DNA of 64,000 bases from Janthinobacterium sp. TND4EL3. GTDB lineage: Bacteria > Pseudomonadota > Gammaproteobacteria > Burkholderiales > Burkholderiaceae_D. The stretch lies in contig NZ_FTMV01000023.1 in assembly GCF_900156175.1 (NCBI RefSeq), positions 1 through 64,000 of the forward strand. Direction: 5' to 3'. A model generated the notes under the pieces. The model saw only the letters and a list, made by a program, of their open reading frames with translations, ran no database searches and was not told the DNA's origin. A program made the translations under genes and the position numbers. This document shows, one piece after another, positions 1 to 8,195 of this stretch (positions are counted from its first letter, which is position 1; every line of letters begins with the position of its first letter).

Positions 1-11
1 CCCTTCGGCTT

Positions 12-38
12 AAAAACACGCCGCTTCCCAGCGGTGTG
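12..38 (-). terminator. Rho-independent terminator
   Basis: On the minus strand a 9-bp stem (one G-T pair) with a 4-base loop is followed by five T residues. It sits about 55 bases past the stop codon of the small minus-strand gene that begins near 379. Confidence 0.6.
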
Positions 39-91
39 ATGCCATCATCTTCTAATTCATTGCCGGGCTCAAGACGGTGCTGGATTTACGC

Positions 92-379
92 TTACCGTAG
101 TTGAGGTATTTTTATGTTGGCAGTGGTGATAGTCACACCCTTGCTTGTTGATTCAACCCCAATCAGTAGTGCACCATTCGGGGCATAAGTACGCGAGATC
201 AAACCCTCCGCCTCCCTACCCTCTATGCCCTGGTTAGCCGGCGCGTATAGCTTGGCTTCGGCACCTTTTATAACCATGCTCGTCATAGGGTGTGTTGGAA
301 GTTTTTTCAGGAACTCAATAGTGCTGCCAAGTACAGCTTCAAGCTCTGCAATACGTAAAGAGGAATTCGTTTGGTGCAT
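92..379 (-). CDS. hypothetical protein, 95 aa
   Basis: I do not recognise this protein. The chosen ATG has GGAG six bases upstream; an ATG at 415 would add 12 residues but has no comparable site. The N-terminal half is helical, with Ser, Glu and Leu-rich segments; the C-terminal half looks like beta strands. It reads in the same direction as rep, about 140 bases after it, and a terminator hairpin follows it, so it is probably expressed as a short unit of the replicon core. Confidence 0.5.
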   Translation of the reverse strand: MHQTNSSLRIAELEAVLGSTIEFLKKLPTHPMTSMVIKGAEAKLYAPANQGIEGREAEGLISRTYAPNGALLIGVESTSKGVTITTANIKIPQLR

Positions 380-522
380 GGTCATCTCCGCCGGCGCATG
401 CCTGCACATGGACATTCATTTCTGCTAACTGAGCGTGACACTTCCCCTCCCCCTCGACGGATCAGGTACTGGGTACTCAGCGTTAGAATTTGATCTTGAA
501 ATTGTTGGTCTAACCACTACGA

Positions 523-1839
523 TCAATTCATACTGATCGCGCCCGTTTTGAGAGCAAATTGGAATAGATCTTGCGGTGTCGGTTCGCCCCAATGTTTTTT
601 AGCTAGCCAGGCAAACATAGGCACCATGTATCTTGGTGTCCGCTTATCCATTTCCTCCGGAATCTGCATAGGCTTGCTGTCCTGTGCAGCGTTATATTCC
701 GCGATGACTGCCTCGCGGTCGACCTCAAGCATTTCGTTCAGCATGGCCTCAGCTTCTGCATTGCGGACTTGCGTAAACTTCATCTGGATCTCACGCATAC
801 CATCCAAACCTTGTGAACTGGCTGAACTAACTTTCTCCGCGAGTTCAGGTGCGAAGTTTCCTTCTAGCGCTCGTTTCAAATAAGAAGCTGGACTCTTGAT
901 CGAAGGCTGGCTCTTGTCACTCACTCGGGCCATCGTGAATTTCCAGTGTGCATCTATCGTCTCGATCGGATACGTGGACAAAATCTTCTTTCTGTCCCGC
1001 GGCGACAGCCCAAGATCTTCAAGTCTCTTTTCCCACTCTCCCTTCTCATCGGTATCTGGCAGAACGCGGAACATCTGTTTTTCTTCAACGATAAACTGCA
1101 GATACTTCACGCTTCTGCTGCCATCGCGATTCTCGATCAACTCAATGTTCAGGTCCGATTTTTCGTTGATCTCTTTGATAGCCGGCTTCAGCTTGTCACG
1201 CTTGAATATCTTGTACTCGTTCAAAATTGACGTCTCTGATATCTCGCCATAAATCACCCATCGCCAGTCTTGCCAACCCATTTCATTCGTCCGTTTGGAC
1301 GGGTTTGTTCGAAAGCGATTGACCCACTCATAAAGTGCGGCCGATTGATCCAACTTGAATGTTCGCTGAATACGCAAGTCCAGGCGCGCGTAAATCTTCG
1401 AATCGAACAACATAGGCTTAATCTGTGGTGCGTAGGCATAAAAGACTTTATCTCGGTCAAAGGCCACGAACGGCAGAAGCACACAGGATGCCCACATAGG
1501 TTCGGCGTCCTGTCGAAGAATATCCCATTGAACAGTCAGTTTTTGCATCTGTGTAAGTGCTTCTTTCAGATGCTTCCTGTTTGGTGAGTTGTAACCAATG
1601 ATCCGCATGAGTTCCTCGCGCGAGATCGAGTAAGTCTCACTATCCATAGCAGGATTTTTTGCGCGCACCTCAAGTGCATGCTTGAGCATGGCGTTGAAGG
1701 CCAAGCGCTGAGTCTTGCTCTGAATACCGCCGGTGATAGCCATGTGAATCGCCTGGACTGGCTTCTTCAAAATCTCCGGTTGCTGTTCAAAAAGCAGAGC
1801 GAGAGCCATCTGCGATCCATTGGTATCGTCTTGATTCAT
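523..1839 (-). CDS. rep: plasmid replication initiator, Rep_3 (RepB) family
   Basis: Initiator protein of 438 aa that would bind the iterons to its right and open the origin. Residues about 20 to 260 show the two winged-helix pattern of Rep_3 initiators: an N-terminal block with NAMLKHALEV and SREELMRIIGY, then a stretch around LYEWVNRFRT and a basic LKPAIKEINE helix. The C-terminal 170 residues are a variable extension, so the protein is longer than the compact initiators of about 300 aa. No clear ribosome binding site precedes the ATG. An iteron-like inverted repeat directly upstream suggests autorepression, as is known for this family. Confidence 0.85.
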   Translation of the reverse strand: MNQDDTNGSQMALALLFEQQPEILKKPVQAIHMAITGGIQSKTQRLAFNAMLKHALEVRAKNPAMDSETYSISREELMRIIGYNSPNRKHLKEALTQMQKLTVQWDILRQDAEPMWASCVLLPFVAFDRDKVFYAYAPQIKPMLFDSKIYARLDLRIQRTFKLDQSAALYEWVNRFRTNPSKRTNEMGWQDWRWVIYGEISETSILNEYKIFKRDKLKPAIKEINEKSDLNIELIENRDGSRSVKYLQFIVEEKQMFRVLPDTDEKGEWEKRLEDLGLSPRDRKKILSTYPIETIDAHWKFTMARVSDKSQPSIKSPASYLKRALEGNFAPELAEKVSSASSQGLDGMREIQMKFTQVRNAEAEAMLNEMLEVDREAVIAEYNAAQDSKPMQIPEEMDKRTPRYMVPMFAWLAKKHWGEPTPQDLFQFALKTGAISMN

Positions 1840-1849
1840 AATTTTCTAT

Positions 1850-1879
1850 AGGTGAGGATTTTGACGACATTGTTCACCT
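1850..1879. promoter_or_regulatory. rep operator: iteron-like inverted repeat
   Basis: AGGTGA at 1850-1855 is mirrored by TCACCT at 1874-1879, about 10 bases before the rep start codon. The left arm extends to a sequence that is the reverse complement of TCAAAATCCTCACCT, nearly the first iteron. Rep_3 initiators usually repress their own gene as dimers on such inverted half-iterons; that role is inferred here. Confidence 0.6.
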
Positions 1880-2562
1880 TTCTGCTTTATTCGTCAAACG
1901 TTTTGATGATTGGCGCCAATCTTCATCATTTCCCAGCCGCCGACTTGCCAATGATCTAAGTGGGTATGGCACAACGCTGCGGATACCAACGGCGGGTATG
2001 ACAACGTCAATCAGTTCCAATTTCAAGCTGACATGGGCCTAAACAAATTATTAACGCTCGATGGACACTGGAACAATCCACGGGTACCGGAAGGCTGGCG
2101 CATACTGGCTCGGACGCGAGCATTACGTAGTGTGGCACGGTAAAACGCAGACCTTCCAGTGTCGTGCGCATTGCAGCCAAAGCTCACTAACCGGGAAGAT
2201 AATTTCCCATTCCAGAAAACAGCCGCTGAGGATGTAGTTCCGAACCTCGTCTGTCCTTATCCACGCGAAGAACATTCTGTCGACACTGGATCGAACACCT
2301 CTAATCGGCGTGTGATGCAGGCACTTCTACCGCACTAAGCGGTCTTGCTCTCACTCAGCGACACCTTTGACAGTCACAAAATGGCTGCTTGGACAGGCTA
2401 GCAATTCGGCCGCAGGTGAGCTGAGCCGTTTCATCACTTAGACGGGTAAAAATCCGCGCTAATCAACTAGCTTTTTGGAATCCTCTTGAGCCCCTTGCTG
2501 CCCCCCCCCGCAGCCAACAACTTTGCACGCACCTGGTATGTAGGAAATTTCGAAGGCCGGCC
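1880..2562. other. intergenic region between rep and the iterons
   Basis: I see no convincing gene in this 680-base stretch. It holds a DnaA-box-like TTATCCACG at 2257-2265, which differs from the consensus at one base, and a run of nine C residues near 2501-2509. Short open frames here have poor coding character. It may be part of the origin or decayed sequence. Confidence 0.4.
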
Positions 2563-2578
2563 AAAGGTGAGCTTTTCG
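2563..2578 (-). repeat. inverted iteron copy
   Basis: This is the reverse complement of CGAAAAGCTCACCTTT, the only iteron in the opposite orientation. It lies 115 bases before the first direct iteron. Confidence 0.6.
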
Positions 2579-2692
2579 GTCGATTCCTCGTAGTCTCGCT
2601 TTCCAAAGTGAAGCTACATCCCCCGATATCCCCGTCTTTCGTATCACCAACCTGAAATATATTTCTTCTAAACCAATAAAATCCCACGCCCC

Positions 2693-2849
2693 TATCAAAA
2701 ATCCTCACCTTTCACCAAATACGTCGCCAACCAGCTATCAAAAACGCTCACCTTTGGTAGGAGCAACACCACAGACTATCAAAAACGCTCACCTTTCCCC
2801 CCATCCCAGCTAATTATGTTTGTCTACCCTATCAAAAACGCTCACCTTT
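2693..2849 (+). repeat. iteron cluster 1, four copies
   Basis: Twenty-base direct repeats close to TATCAAAAACGCTCACCTTT start at 2693, 2736, 2777 and 2830. The copy at 2693 reads ATCCTCACC in its core. Most starts are 41 to 43 bases apart, about four helical turns, as expected for initiator binding sites on one face of the DNA. Confidence 0.85.
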
Positions 2850-2943
2850 ACCAATGTATGGCCTACGTTTTATGCGGTTCCCTCTCTTACAGCGACGAGT
2901 TCCTCGTCAAGCCTCTCTTCTGACTCATAAATCACATTCTGGG

Positions 2944-3047
2944 TATCAAAAAAGCTCACCTTTGAAGTTGAAGCAGTCGTTTGCCTATCAAAAAAGCTCA
3001 CCTTTCATCCTCGTGGACCTTTTTGGCTATCAGAAAAGCTCACCTTT
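2944..3047 (+). repeat. iteron cluster 2, three copies
   Basis: Copies close to TATCAAAAAAGCTCACCTTT start at 2944, 2986 and 3028, exactly 42 bases apart. They have AAAGC where cluster 1 has AACGC, and the third copy has one further change. Confidence 0.85.
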
Positions 3048-3205
3048 TGCTCCACCGTAGCCGCACATCGACAAGTTCATTGCATTAATAACACCTCGAA
3101 TCATTCCTTTTTTGATGTATTTATCAATGGTTGAATGCTAGTCGACTTGGTGTAGGCAAAAAACTAGCCAAAACATTGGTGCGACAGCAACATATCCACA
3201 GCTAC

Positions 3206-3322
3206 TATCAAAAAAGCTCACCTGTAAACATATCCGCATCCCTCTGCTATCAAAAAAGCTCACCTGTAAACATATCCACAACCCTTGGCTATCAAAAAAG
3301 CTCACCTGTAAACATATCCACA
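3206..3322 (+). repeat. iteron cluster 3, three copies with DnaA-like boxes
   Basis: Copies of TATCAAAAAAGCTCACCTGT start at 3206, 3248 and 3290, exactly 42 bases apart. Each unit carries an ATATCC-type box: ATATCCACA occurs at 3192-3200, 3272-3280 and 3314-3322, one base from the DnaA box TTATCCACA. The arrangement suggests Rep and DnaA bind alternately. AT-rich DNA between clusters 2 and 3 could be the unwinding element. Confidence 0.8.
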
Positions 3323-3431
3323 ACCCTAAAAGTGCCAGAGGCCGCATGTATTCATAATCTTGCCCCGGTGAATGTTTACTGAACGATTTTAACGTATTTG
3401 GAACTATATGAACTTCCATGCATAGATCTCG

Positions 3432-3454
3432 ATATGAATATTCCTCCTTCATAT
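3432..3454. promoter_or_regulatory. candidate parA operator
   Basis: ATATGAA at 3432-3438 is mirrored by TTCATAT at 3448-3454. A related ATATGAACTTCC lies about 25 bases upstream. It is about 110 bases before parA, where ParA proteins with an N-terminal DNA-binding domain usually autorepress. The assignment is inferred from position and symmetry. Confidence 0.4.
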
Positions 3455-3561
3455 TGGAAAACGCTTCGCTGCTAGGTTTTTCCCACACAAAGACTAAAAA
3501 ACCTTGCACAGAGACTTGAAGCCTGCAAGAATGTAGAAATCTAATCTAACTGGAGATCAAC

Positions 3562-4641
3562 TTGCCTCGCAAACCTTTCAAAGTACAAGCCGTAGCGACC
3601 CTTCTTGGTATCAGTGTAGATGCTGTGCGACGTGACTCAGAGGAAGCTGGCCTGCAGATCGAACGTCAACCAGGAGACGGTCCCAAAACGAGGTTGTTCA
3701 GCATTGAAAATATCTATGATATTGCCGCATTCCGCGCCAAAAAATATAATCTTGTTGCTAAAAACAAAAGAATTATCACGGTGTATGCCCCTAAAGGAGG
3801 AGTTGGCAAAACTACTCAAACTTCAAACCTGGCGGCTATTTTTGCGTTGATGGGCCTCAAAGTCCTAGTCGCCGACTTGGATTTCCAGGCAAACCTCACA
3901 ATTTCATACGGATACGATCCTGAATTGACAAGAGAAGAAGCAACGGAGAATGGTTTTCCTCTTGCAACTTGTGTTGATTTTCATCTAGGCCACCTTTTGC
4001 CTCAATGGCAAGGTAACTCCCCTACACCGAAACTCTCAGATGTAATTAAAAAACCATTCGGCGAAAATGGCCCCCACTTGATACCATCTGAAGTAACTCT
4101 TGACCGTCTCGAGGCACTGTTTACAGTAGATGCAATCATGAGCAAGAAACCTGAACTTGCCATCGCACGATTTCTCGCTGAGGGACGATCTGGCCGGAAC
4201 AAAGACGTCGACTTGTCTATGTATGATGTGATCATGTTCGATGCCCCCCCTGCGAAAAACCAAACGACACGTGGTGCTTTGCTTGCAAGTGACTTTGTCA
4301 TCGCGCCGGTATCAATGGAAAAGTACAGTACCAAGTCAGTGTCCTACCTTGCTGGTGTCTTAAATGAAATGGAAGTTGAATACGGCAAGTTCCCTGAACT
4401 TACAATTCTTGGGAATTTCTTTGATATGACCCGTGTACGCGTTGCAGCTCAAGTAATTGCGTTAACTAAGCAGTATCCTGATGCATGGCTTGATACGCAA
4501 ATCAGTTCTAGCGAAGAGTTCAAGAAGGTTTTGTCTGATGATGAAGGAATGCCCTTGGCGCTCGCGCGGCCAAGTAGTACAGCCGCGAAAGAATTGCGTG
4601 ATGTAGCAAAGTCATTGATCAAAAAGATGGAAATTTTATGA
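3562..4641 (+). CDS. parA: ParA partition ATPase, type Ia
   Basis: ATPase of 359 aa that would move plasmid copies over the nucleoid with ParB. Residues 1 to 65 form an N-terminal helix-turn-helix (VATLLGISVDAVRRD), the mark of type Ia ParA proteins that also repress their operon. The deviant Walker A motif KGGVGKTT is at about 78-85, and ADLDFQANLT follows. A Walker B strand ending in MFDAPP and a C-terminal ASDFVIAPVS segment complete the fold. The start is TTG with GGAG six bases upstream. Its stop overlaps the parB start by four bases (ATGA), so the two are translationally coupled. Confidence 0.93.
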   Translation: MPRKPFKVQAVATLLGISVDAVRRDSEEAGLQIERQPGDGPKTRLFSIENIYDIAAFRAKKYNLVAKNKRIITVYAPKGGVGKTTQTSNLAAIFALMGLKVLVADLDFQANLTISYGYDPELTREEATENGFPLATCVDFHLGHLLPQWQGNSPTPKLSDVIKKPFGENGPHLIPSEVTLDRLEALFTVDAIMSKKPELAIARFLAEGRSGRNKDVDLSMYDVIMFDAPPAKNQTTRGALLASDFVIAPVSMEKYSTKSVSYLAGVLNEMEVEYGKFPELTILGNFFDMTRVRVAAQVIALTKQYPDAWLDTQISSSEEFKKVLSDDEGMPLALARPSSTAAKELRDVAKSLIKKMEIL

Positions 4642-5705
4642 AAAGCAAACAATCAGAAGCTGCCTTTAATGCTTCGTTGGCCGCTCGCTTACAGCCAGAA
4701 GGAGCGAGCCCTGGTGCAACTTCAAAGATGCACATGAACGACGCTCCTGTAGGCTCATCAAAATCGCTTGACGCCCTTCTGAAGGATTTTGATACCGTCC
4801 CCTTTTCATCCAATGCGAGCACGGCTAATGTAACGTCGACGGCAAGCGTTAATGAATCACTTGCCGAGAATGGCTCTAGTCCAATTCGTAGATTACCGGT
4901 CCAGAATTTAGTGGACTCTCCTTGGCAACCGCGGCTCAAATACGATGAGACTGCGATTCAGGCTCTCGGTGAGACCTTGAAAGCCAGAGGGCAGGATGAG
5001 CCCATTCGGGTTCGTCCATTAGCAAACGGGAAATTCGAACTGATTTCTGGGCATCGACGAACCAGAGCTGCGCGCCTTATTGGTTGGGCCGAACTGAATG
5101 CCATCGTATCAGCTGTTGATGACCGTGAGGCTCATAAATCAACGTTGCTGAGCAACGAAACAAGCGAAGGTCTAAGTGATTTTGAGAGAGCCTTGTCCTA
5201 TAAAGCGTTGCTGGATGAGGGGTTTGCTCAAACCCAGCAAGAGGTCGCACGACTGGCTGGTTGTACTCAGGGCCGCATTTCTCAGTGTTTAAGCATGCTT
5301 AAACTGCCCAGAGTTATCATTGATATGCTTGACACCTATCCCGGCTTGATCACTTATCGTCATGCACGAGTTCTCCAGGAATTACTCCTAAAGTATCCAG
5401 ACGGGGCATTGGCCATCTCAACAACTTTAGAGATGATGATTGATAAGCCAGAGATCGAACCCGGGGAGCTTAAGGAACTCATAGGCAAGGCCTGTGAAAG
5501 AAAACGTCCGAAACGACAAGCTGCACCTACGAGGATCGTAGAGGACAAAAATGGTAGGTCGGCATTCAAAGTTCATTCAACTGCAAACCAGATCATCATT
5601 AATGTAGTACCTGGTGTTGATGTTGACCTCTCATGCAAGCGTACAATCGCGGCGTTACGCGCGTTTGCTGAAACAATCGAGGTCCCCGAAGATAAAAAGT
5701 CTTAA
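4638..5705 (+). CDS. parB: ParB partition protein
   Basis: Centromere-binding partner of ParA, 355 aa. After a low-complexity N-terminus of about 90 residues, which should hold the ParA-contact region, the ParB/Srx domain runs from about 90 to 170 and includes the box GHRRTRAA. A helix-turn-helix (QQEVARLAGCTQGRISQCL) lies near 200-220, and a basic linker leads to a small C-terminal dimerisation region. It overlaps parA by four bases and a strong terminator follows 96 bases later, so parAB is a two-gene operon. No parS was identified with confidence; the palindrome just downstream is a candidate. Confidence 0.92.
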   Translation: MKSKQSEAAFNASLAARLQPEGASPGATSKMHMNDAPVGSSKSLDALLKDFDTVPFSSNASTANVTSTASVNESLAENGSSPIRRLPVQNLVDSPWQPRLKYDETAIQALGETLKARGQDEPIRVRPLANGKFELISGHRRTRAARLIGWAELNAIVSAVDDREAHKSTLLSNETSEGLSDFERALSYKALLDEGFAQTQQEVARLAGCTQGRISQCLSMLKLPRVIIDMLDTYPGLITYRHARVLQELLLKYPDGALAISTTLEMMIDKPEIEPGELKELIGKACERKRPKRQAAPTRIVEDKNGRSAFKVHSTANQIIINVVPGVDVDLSCKRTIAALRAFAETIEVPEDKKS

Positions 5706-5776
5706 TAATCAATTACTTAGCCAGTTTTAATTTTCCTCAAATGAGAAGATATCCTTTGGAATCAATGACTTAGAAG

Positions 5777-5799
5777 AAAATATTAGCTGCTAATATTTT
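5777..5799. repeat. perfect 23-bp palindrome, candidate parS
   Basis: Arms AAAATATTAGC and GCTAATATTTT are perfect 11-base inverted repeats around one T. The single-base centre makes a tight RNA hairpin less natural than a protein-binding site. It lies 72 bases after parB, a usual position for parS, but it could also be part of the terminator region. Confidence 0.4.
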
Positions 5800-5800
5800 T

Positions 5801-5831
5801 AAAAAGTGCCAAATGTAGGCACTTTTTTTTT
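5801..5831 (+). terminator. Rho-independent terminator of parAB
   Basis: AAAAAGTGCC and GGCACTTTTT form a 10-bp stem with a 7-base loop and run into a tract of nine T residues. Confidence 0.9.
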
Positions 5832-6083
5832 CGCAAGAGAATAAAGGAACTGGCTGCTAGATGGGTACTGGGCACCCTACCTGAAGCGGGAAAATGAAGT
5901 GGTCTAGCCCGACCATCTGGCTTGCTAGCGTGGGCTATCGATACGGTTCAGTTCATGAATTTGGTAAAGGGAACGTATTGATAGTAGCTTTGTTCGTAGA
6001 ACACCACCATCTATTTCTGGTAGAACACTTGACGCCGATCGTTTCATCGAGAGGCGCCGGTGACTGAAATGCCGAGAGCATGA
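5832..6083. other. intergenic region between the two partition loci
   Basis: Two converging terminators border this stretch. I see no gene or convincing site in it. Confidence 0.4.
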
Positions 6084-6110
6084 CGCAAAAAAAGGCGACC
6101 AGGTCGCCTT
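6084..6110 (-). terminator. Rho-independent terminator of the parM-like operon
   Basis: On the minus strand AAGGCGACC and GGTCGCCTT pair around one base and run into seven T residues. It is 20 bases past the stop codon of the 6131-6577 gene. Confidence 0.85.
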
Positions 6111-6130
6111 CGGGAATGTATTGAATATGA

Positions 6131-6577
6131 TCAGCCTGAAAGACTTCGCAGATTAGTCAGAAGCGACGATCCAACGTCTGGTGGCAAGTTTTGATCGGCT
6201 TGAGTAGATACTGGAACTCCAGGCGATAACTTATCACCTACTACACTCGGATTTGATTGCATCGGCTCAGTGTCTTTAGCAACTGCTGCTTTTTTCAAAC
6301 CACCTTTGTGCGGTCCCGAAACAGAAACCGAAGCGCTGGTATCAACACAAAGTTCAGGCTGAGTATCCCAAACACGGCCAGCATGTCGTAGGACCGTTCC
6401 ATCAAGAATAAAACCTGATTGTTCGGCCGCATATCCCAGCTCGATTAAACGGCGTAGCTCTGCACTCATGTCCAGGTGAGGCCGTTGAAGCCGATCCATA
6501 ACAAGCACTCCAATAGCGGTTGGCCTTAGCAGTACCTTGTACTTCATCGTCGAGCCTTGCGGATTCTCCTTCGCCAT
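6131..6577 (-). CDS. probable ParR/StbB-type adaptor of the actin-like partition system
   Basis: Small protein of 148 aa encoded 36 bases after the ParM-like ATPase on the same strand, with a shared terminator after it. Residues about 10 to 60 (MKYKVLLRPT through AAEQSGFILDG) look like a compact DNA-binding region with a strand and helices; the rest is Ser, Pro and Gly-rich and probably disordered. In actin-type partition the adaptor binds the centromere and the filament end. That role is inferred from position and size; I do not recognise the family from sequence. AAGGACG lies six bases before the ATG. Confidence 0.6.
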   Translation of the reverse strand: MAKENPQGSTMKYKVLLRPTAIGVLVMDRLQRPHLDMSAELRRLIELGYAAEQSGFILDGTVLRHAGRVWDTQPELCVDTSASVSVSGPHKGGLKKAAVAKDTEPMQSNPSVVGDKLSPGVPVSTQADQNLPPDVGSSLLTNLRSLSG

Positions 6578-6613
6578 TCCTTCGTCCTTTTACATAGATT
6601 CTACCTTGCTAGC

Positions 6614-7723
6614 TTACGCAGCTTTGACCGGAGTACTCATTGTGCGTTCTGAGGCATTCAAAACGAAAGTGCCATATTTCCACATACCCCTTGCATTCGC
6701 GTATTCCGGCTCCGATACAATTATACGCTTGCCTTTATAAATAGAAGCGAATGCATCGGCACCCAGTGCGCTCAGGATCAACGCAGTACCTCCGCCAACG
6801 AAGAGAACCGCGCCGAGGTCAGAGCCATCACCGGCCTTGGTGACGAAGTAGTTCTTCACCAACGTCAGATAGTCTTTGCACGCCTCTTCGATGATGTGAC
6901 TAACGTCAACGATTTCCCCGAATAACTCATACTTCTTTGTGCGGCAGGCTTGTTCTACAAACGGCAGTGGCGGGTTGGAATTAAGATCGTACTCAGACTT
7001 AATGCGATCAGCTACCTTGTCCAGCAGATGCAAAACGCCAATGTTCGAAGTACCACTGCGATCGTTGTACACTGAGCTCACGTTTTCAGCTACAACGACA
7101 ATGTCCAAGGTCTTACCGCCAAGGTCGACAACACCAACAGGACGACGTGAGATCAAGCTTTCGATGTCCGCATCAAATGTTCCATCTGGGCGAATAAGTA
7201 CGTCATAGAACGCAGCAATCGCTTCACTAATGACACTCTGCTTCAGGATCCGCGCTAACCCCGGACCTTTACCGATACGGGTAACGGGCTTCGCAAGGCT
7301 TTCAATTTTCTTGCCTATCAGCGCATGATTCGGTGCTCCATTTTTATAATATTGATCCACAGGCAAGCCGGTTATCAGCAAGACCGGCGTATCTCCGAGG
7401 CCACATGCTGCGAGCGAATGGCAGACGAGCGTCCGATTAAGGTCTGAAATCGGGTACCCATCAATCCGGGTATCCAAAGTGCGCAGCAAGTTCTGCGATC
7501 CTGCAACGGTGAAGCGCTGGCCTTCGGTCTCATAGGCACCTCCGGTCGAACTATGCGACCCTACCGACATAACTTGCTGCAGTCCTTCTACAGCGCGCGC
7601 CTTGTGGTAGCCATACTTAAACGAGCCAGTTTCTTTGTCCCAGCCCCAGCACGACTTGATTGTATCGTGACCATCGTCAACACCAACGATCATTAGCGTT
7701 TCTGTCTGCGAATTAATGCTCAT
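6614..7723 (-). CDS. parM: actin-like plasmid segregation ATPase, ParM/StbA family
   Basis: Actin-fold ATPase of 369 aa that would polymerise to push plasmid copies apart. The phosphate-1 loop VGVDDGHDTIK is near residues 13-23, the phosphate-2 loop VVDLGGKTLDIVVV near 195-210 and the adenosine motif LFVGGGTALI near 315. Length and motif order match ParM/StbA. The neighbouring small gene is its likely adaptor, and phased repeats upstream could be the centromere and promoter. A replicon with both ParAB and ParM-like loci is unusual but known for large low-copy plasmids. Confidence 0.9.
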   Translation of the reverse strand: MSINSQTETLMIVGVDDGHDTIKSCWGWDKETGSFKYGYHKARAVEGLQQVMSVGSHSSTGGAYETEGQRFTVAGSQNLLRTLDTRIDGYPISDLNRTLVCHSLAACGLGDTPVLLITGLPVDQYYKNGAPNHALIGKKIESLAKPVTRIGKGPGLARILKQSVISEAIAAFYDVLIRPDGTFDADIESLISRRPVGVVDLGGKTLDIVVVAENVSSVYNDRSGTSNIGVLHLLDKVADRIKSEYDLNSNPPLPFVEQACRTKKYELFGEIVDVSHIIEEACKDYLTLVKNYFVTKAGDGSDLGAVLFVGGGTALILSALGADAFASIYKGKRIIVSEPEYANARGMWKYGTFVLNASERTMSTPVKAA

Positions 7724-7811
7724 TGTCGATCTCTCTAATGTGATTGCCGCCTATCCAGCGGACAGTGATTTTGACTACAAGCAAACTGTATCCCATTTGC
7801 CAGATCAGTAC

Positions 7812-7851
7812 AAGACCCTATTGGGGTCTATACTGGTCTATCAGTCACTAT
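7812..7851. repeat. phased 10-bp repeats, candidate parC centromere
   Basis: Four consecutive 10-base units end in CTAT (positions 7821, 7831, 7841 and 7851); two of them end GGTCTAT. A related TATAGGG and TAGGGG stretch continues to about 7900. They lie about 90 bases upstream of the parM-like start codon, where actin-type loci keep the adaptor-binding repeats that also regulate the promoter. Confidence 0.45.
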
Positions 7852-7976
7852 CTGTATACTTATAGGGTTTCTAGGGGTCGATTGGTGCTCATTAGGGTAT
7901 TTAATTAAAAAGCAACCGTTATTGAGTTCGCCTTAAATTTGCCATTAAGAGCTAATGAACGATGATCACCAGGTAG

Positions 7977-8195
7977 GTGAGGGTACTGAGCGTGATTAAG
8001 CATCCGTTCCTTGATTTGGATAAGCCGCGTGCGGTAGACACGAGCAAGGATGCTGAGAACATAATGGCCACAGGCCAATGGCGCCACATAAATGATGCGC
8101 TCTATGCGCTGCCACTGACCTCGACCAATCCGCGCCTGCGCAAGCGCTTCGCTTTGCCTTTCCTGTATACGACGTGCCGAGATCGTCGGCGCTAA
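7977..8195 (+). CDS. possible small hypothetical protein
   Basis: An open frame of 72 codons starts with GTG (a second GTG is at 7992). The first 50 residues have a protein-like composition (FLDLDKPRAVDTSKDAENIM); the end is Arg-rich and less convincing. I recognise no family. It could be a fragment of a larger gene. Confidence 0.3.
   Translation: MRVLSVIKHPFLDLDKPRAVDTSKDAENIMATGQWRHINDALYALPLTSTNPRLRKRFALPFLYTTCRDRRR

Noticed and set aside
2854-3382. Open frames across the iterons with repeated YQKSSP peptides
   Set aside because: They are translations of the 20-bp iterons, have no ribosome binding sites and the period follows the DNA repeat.
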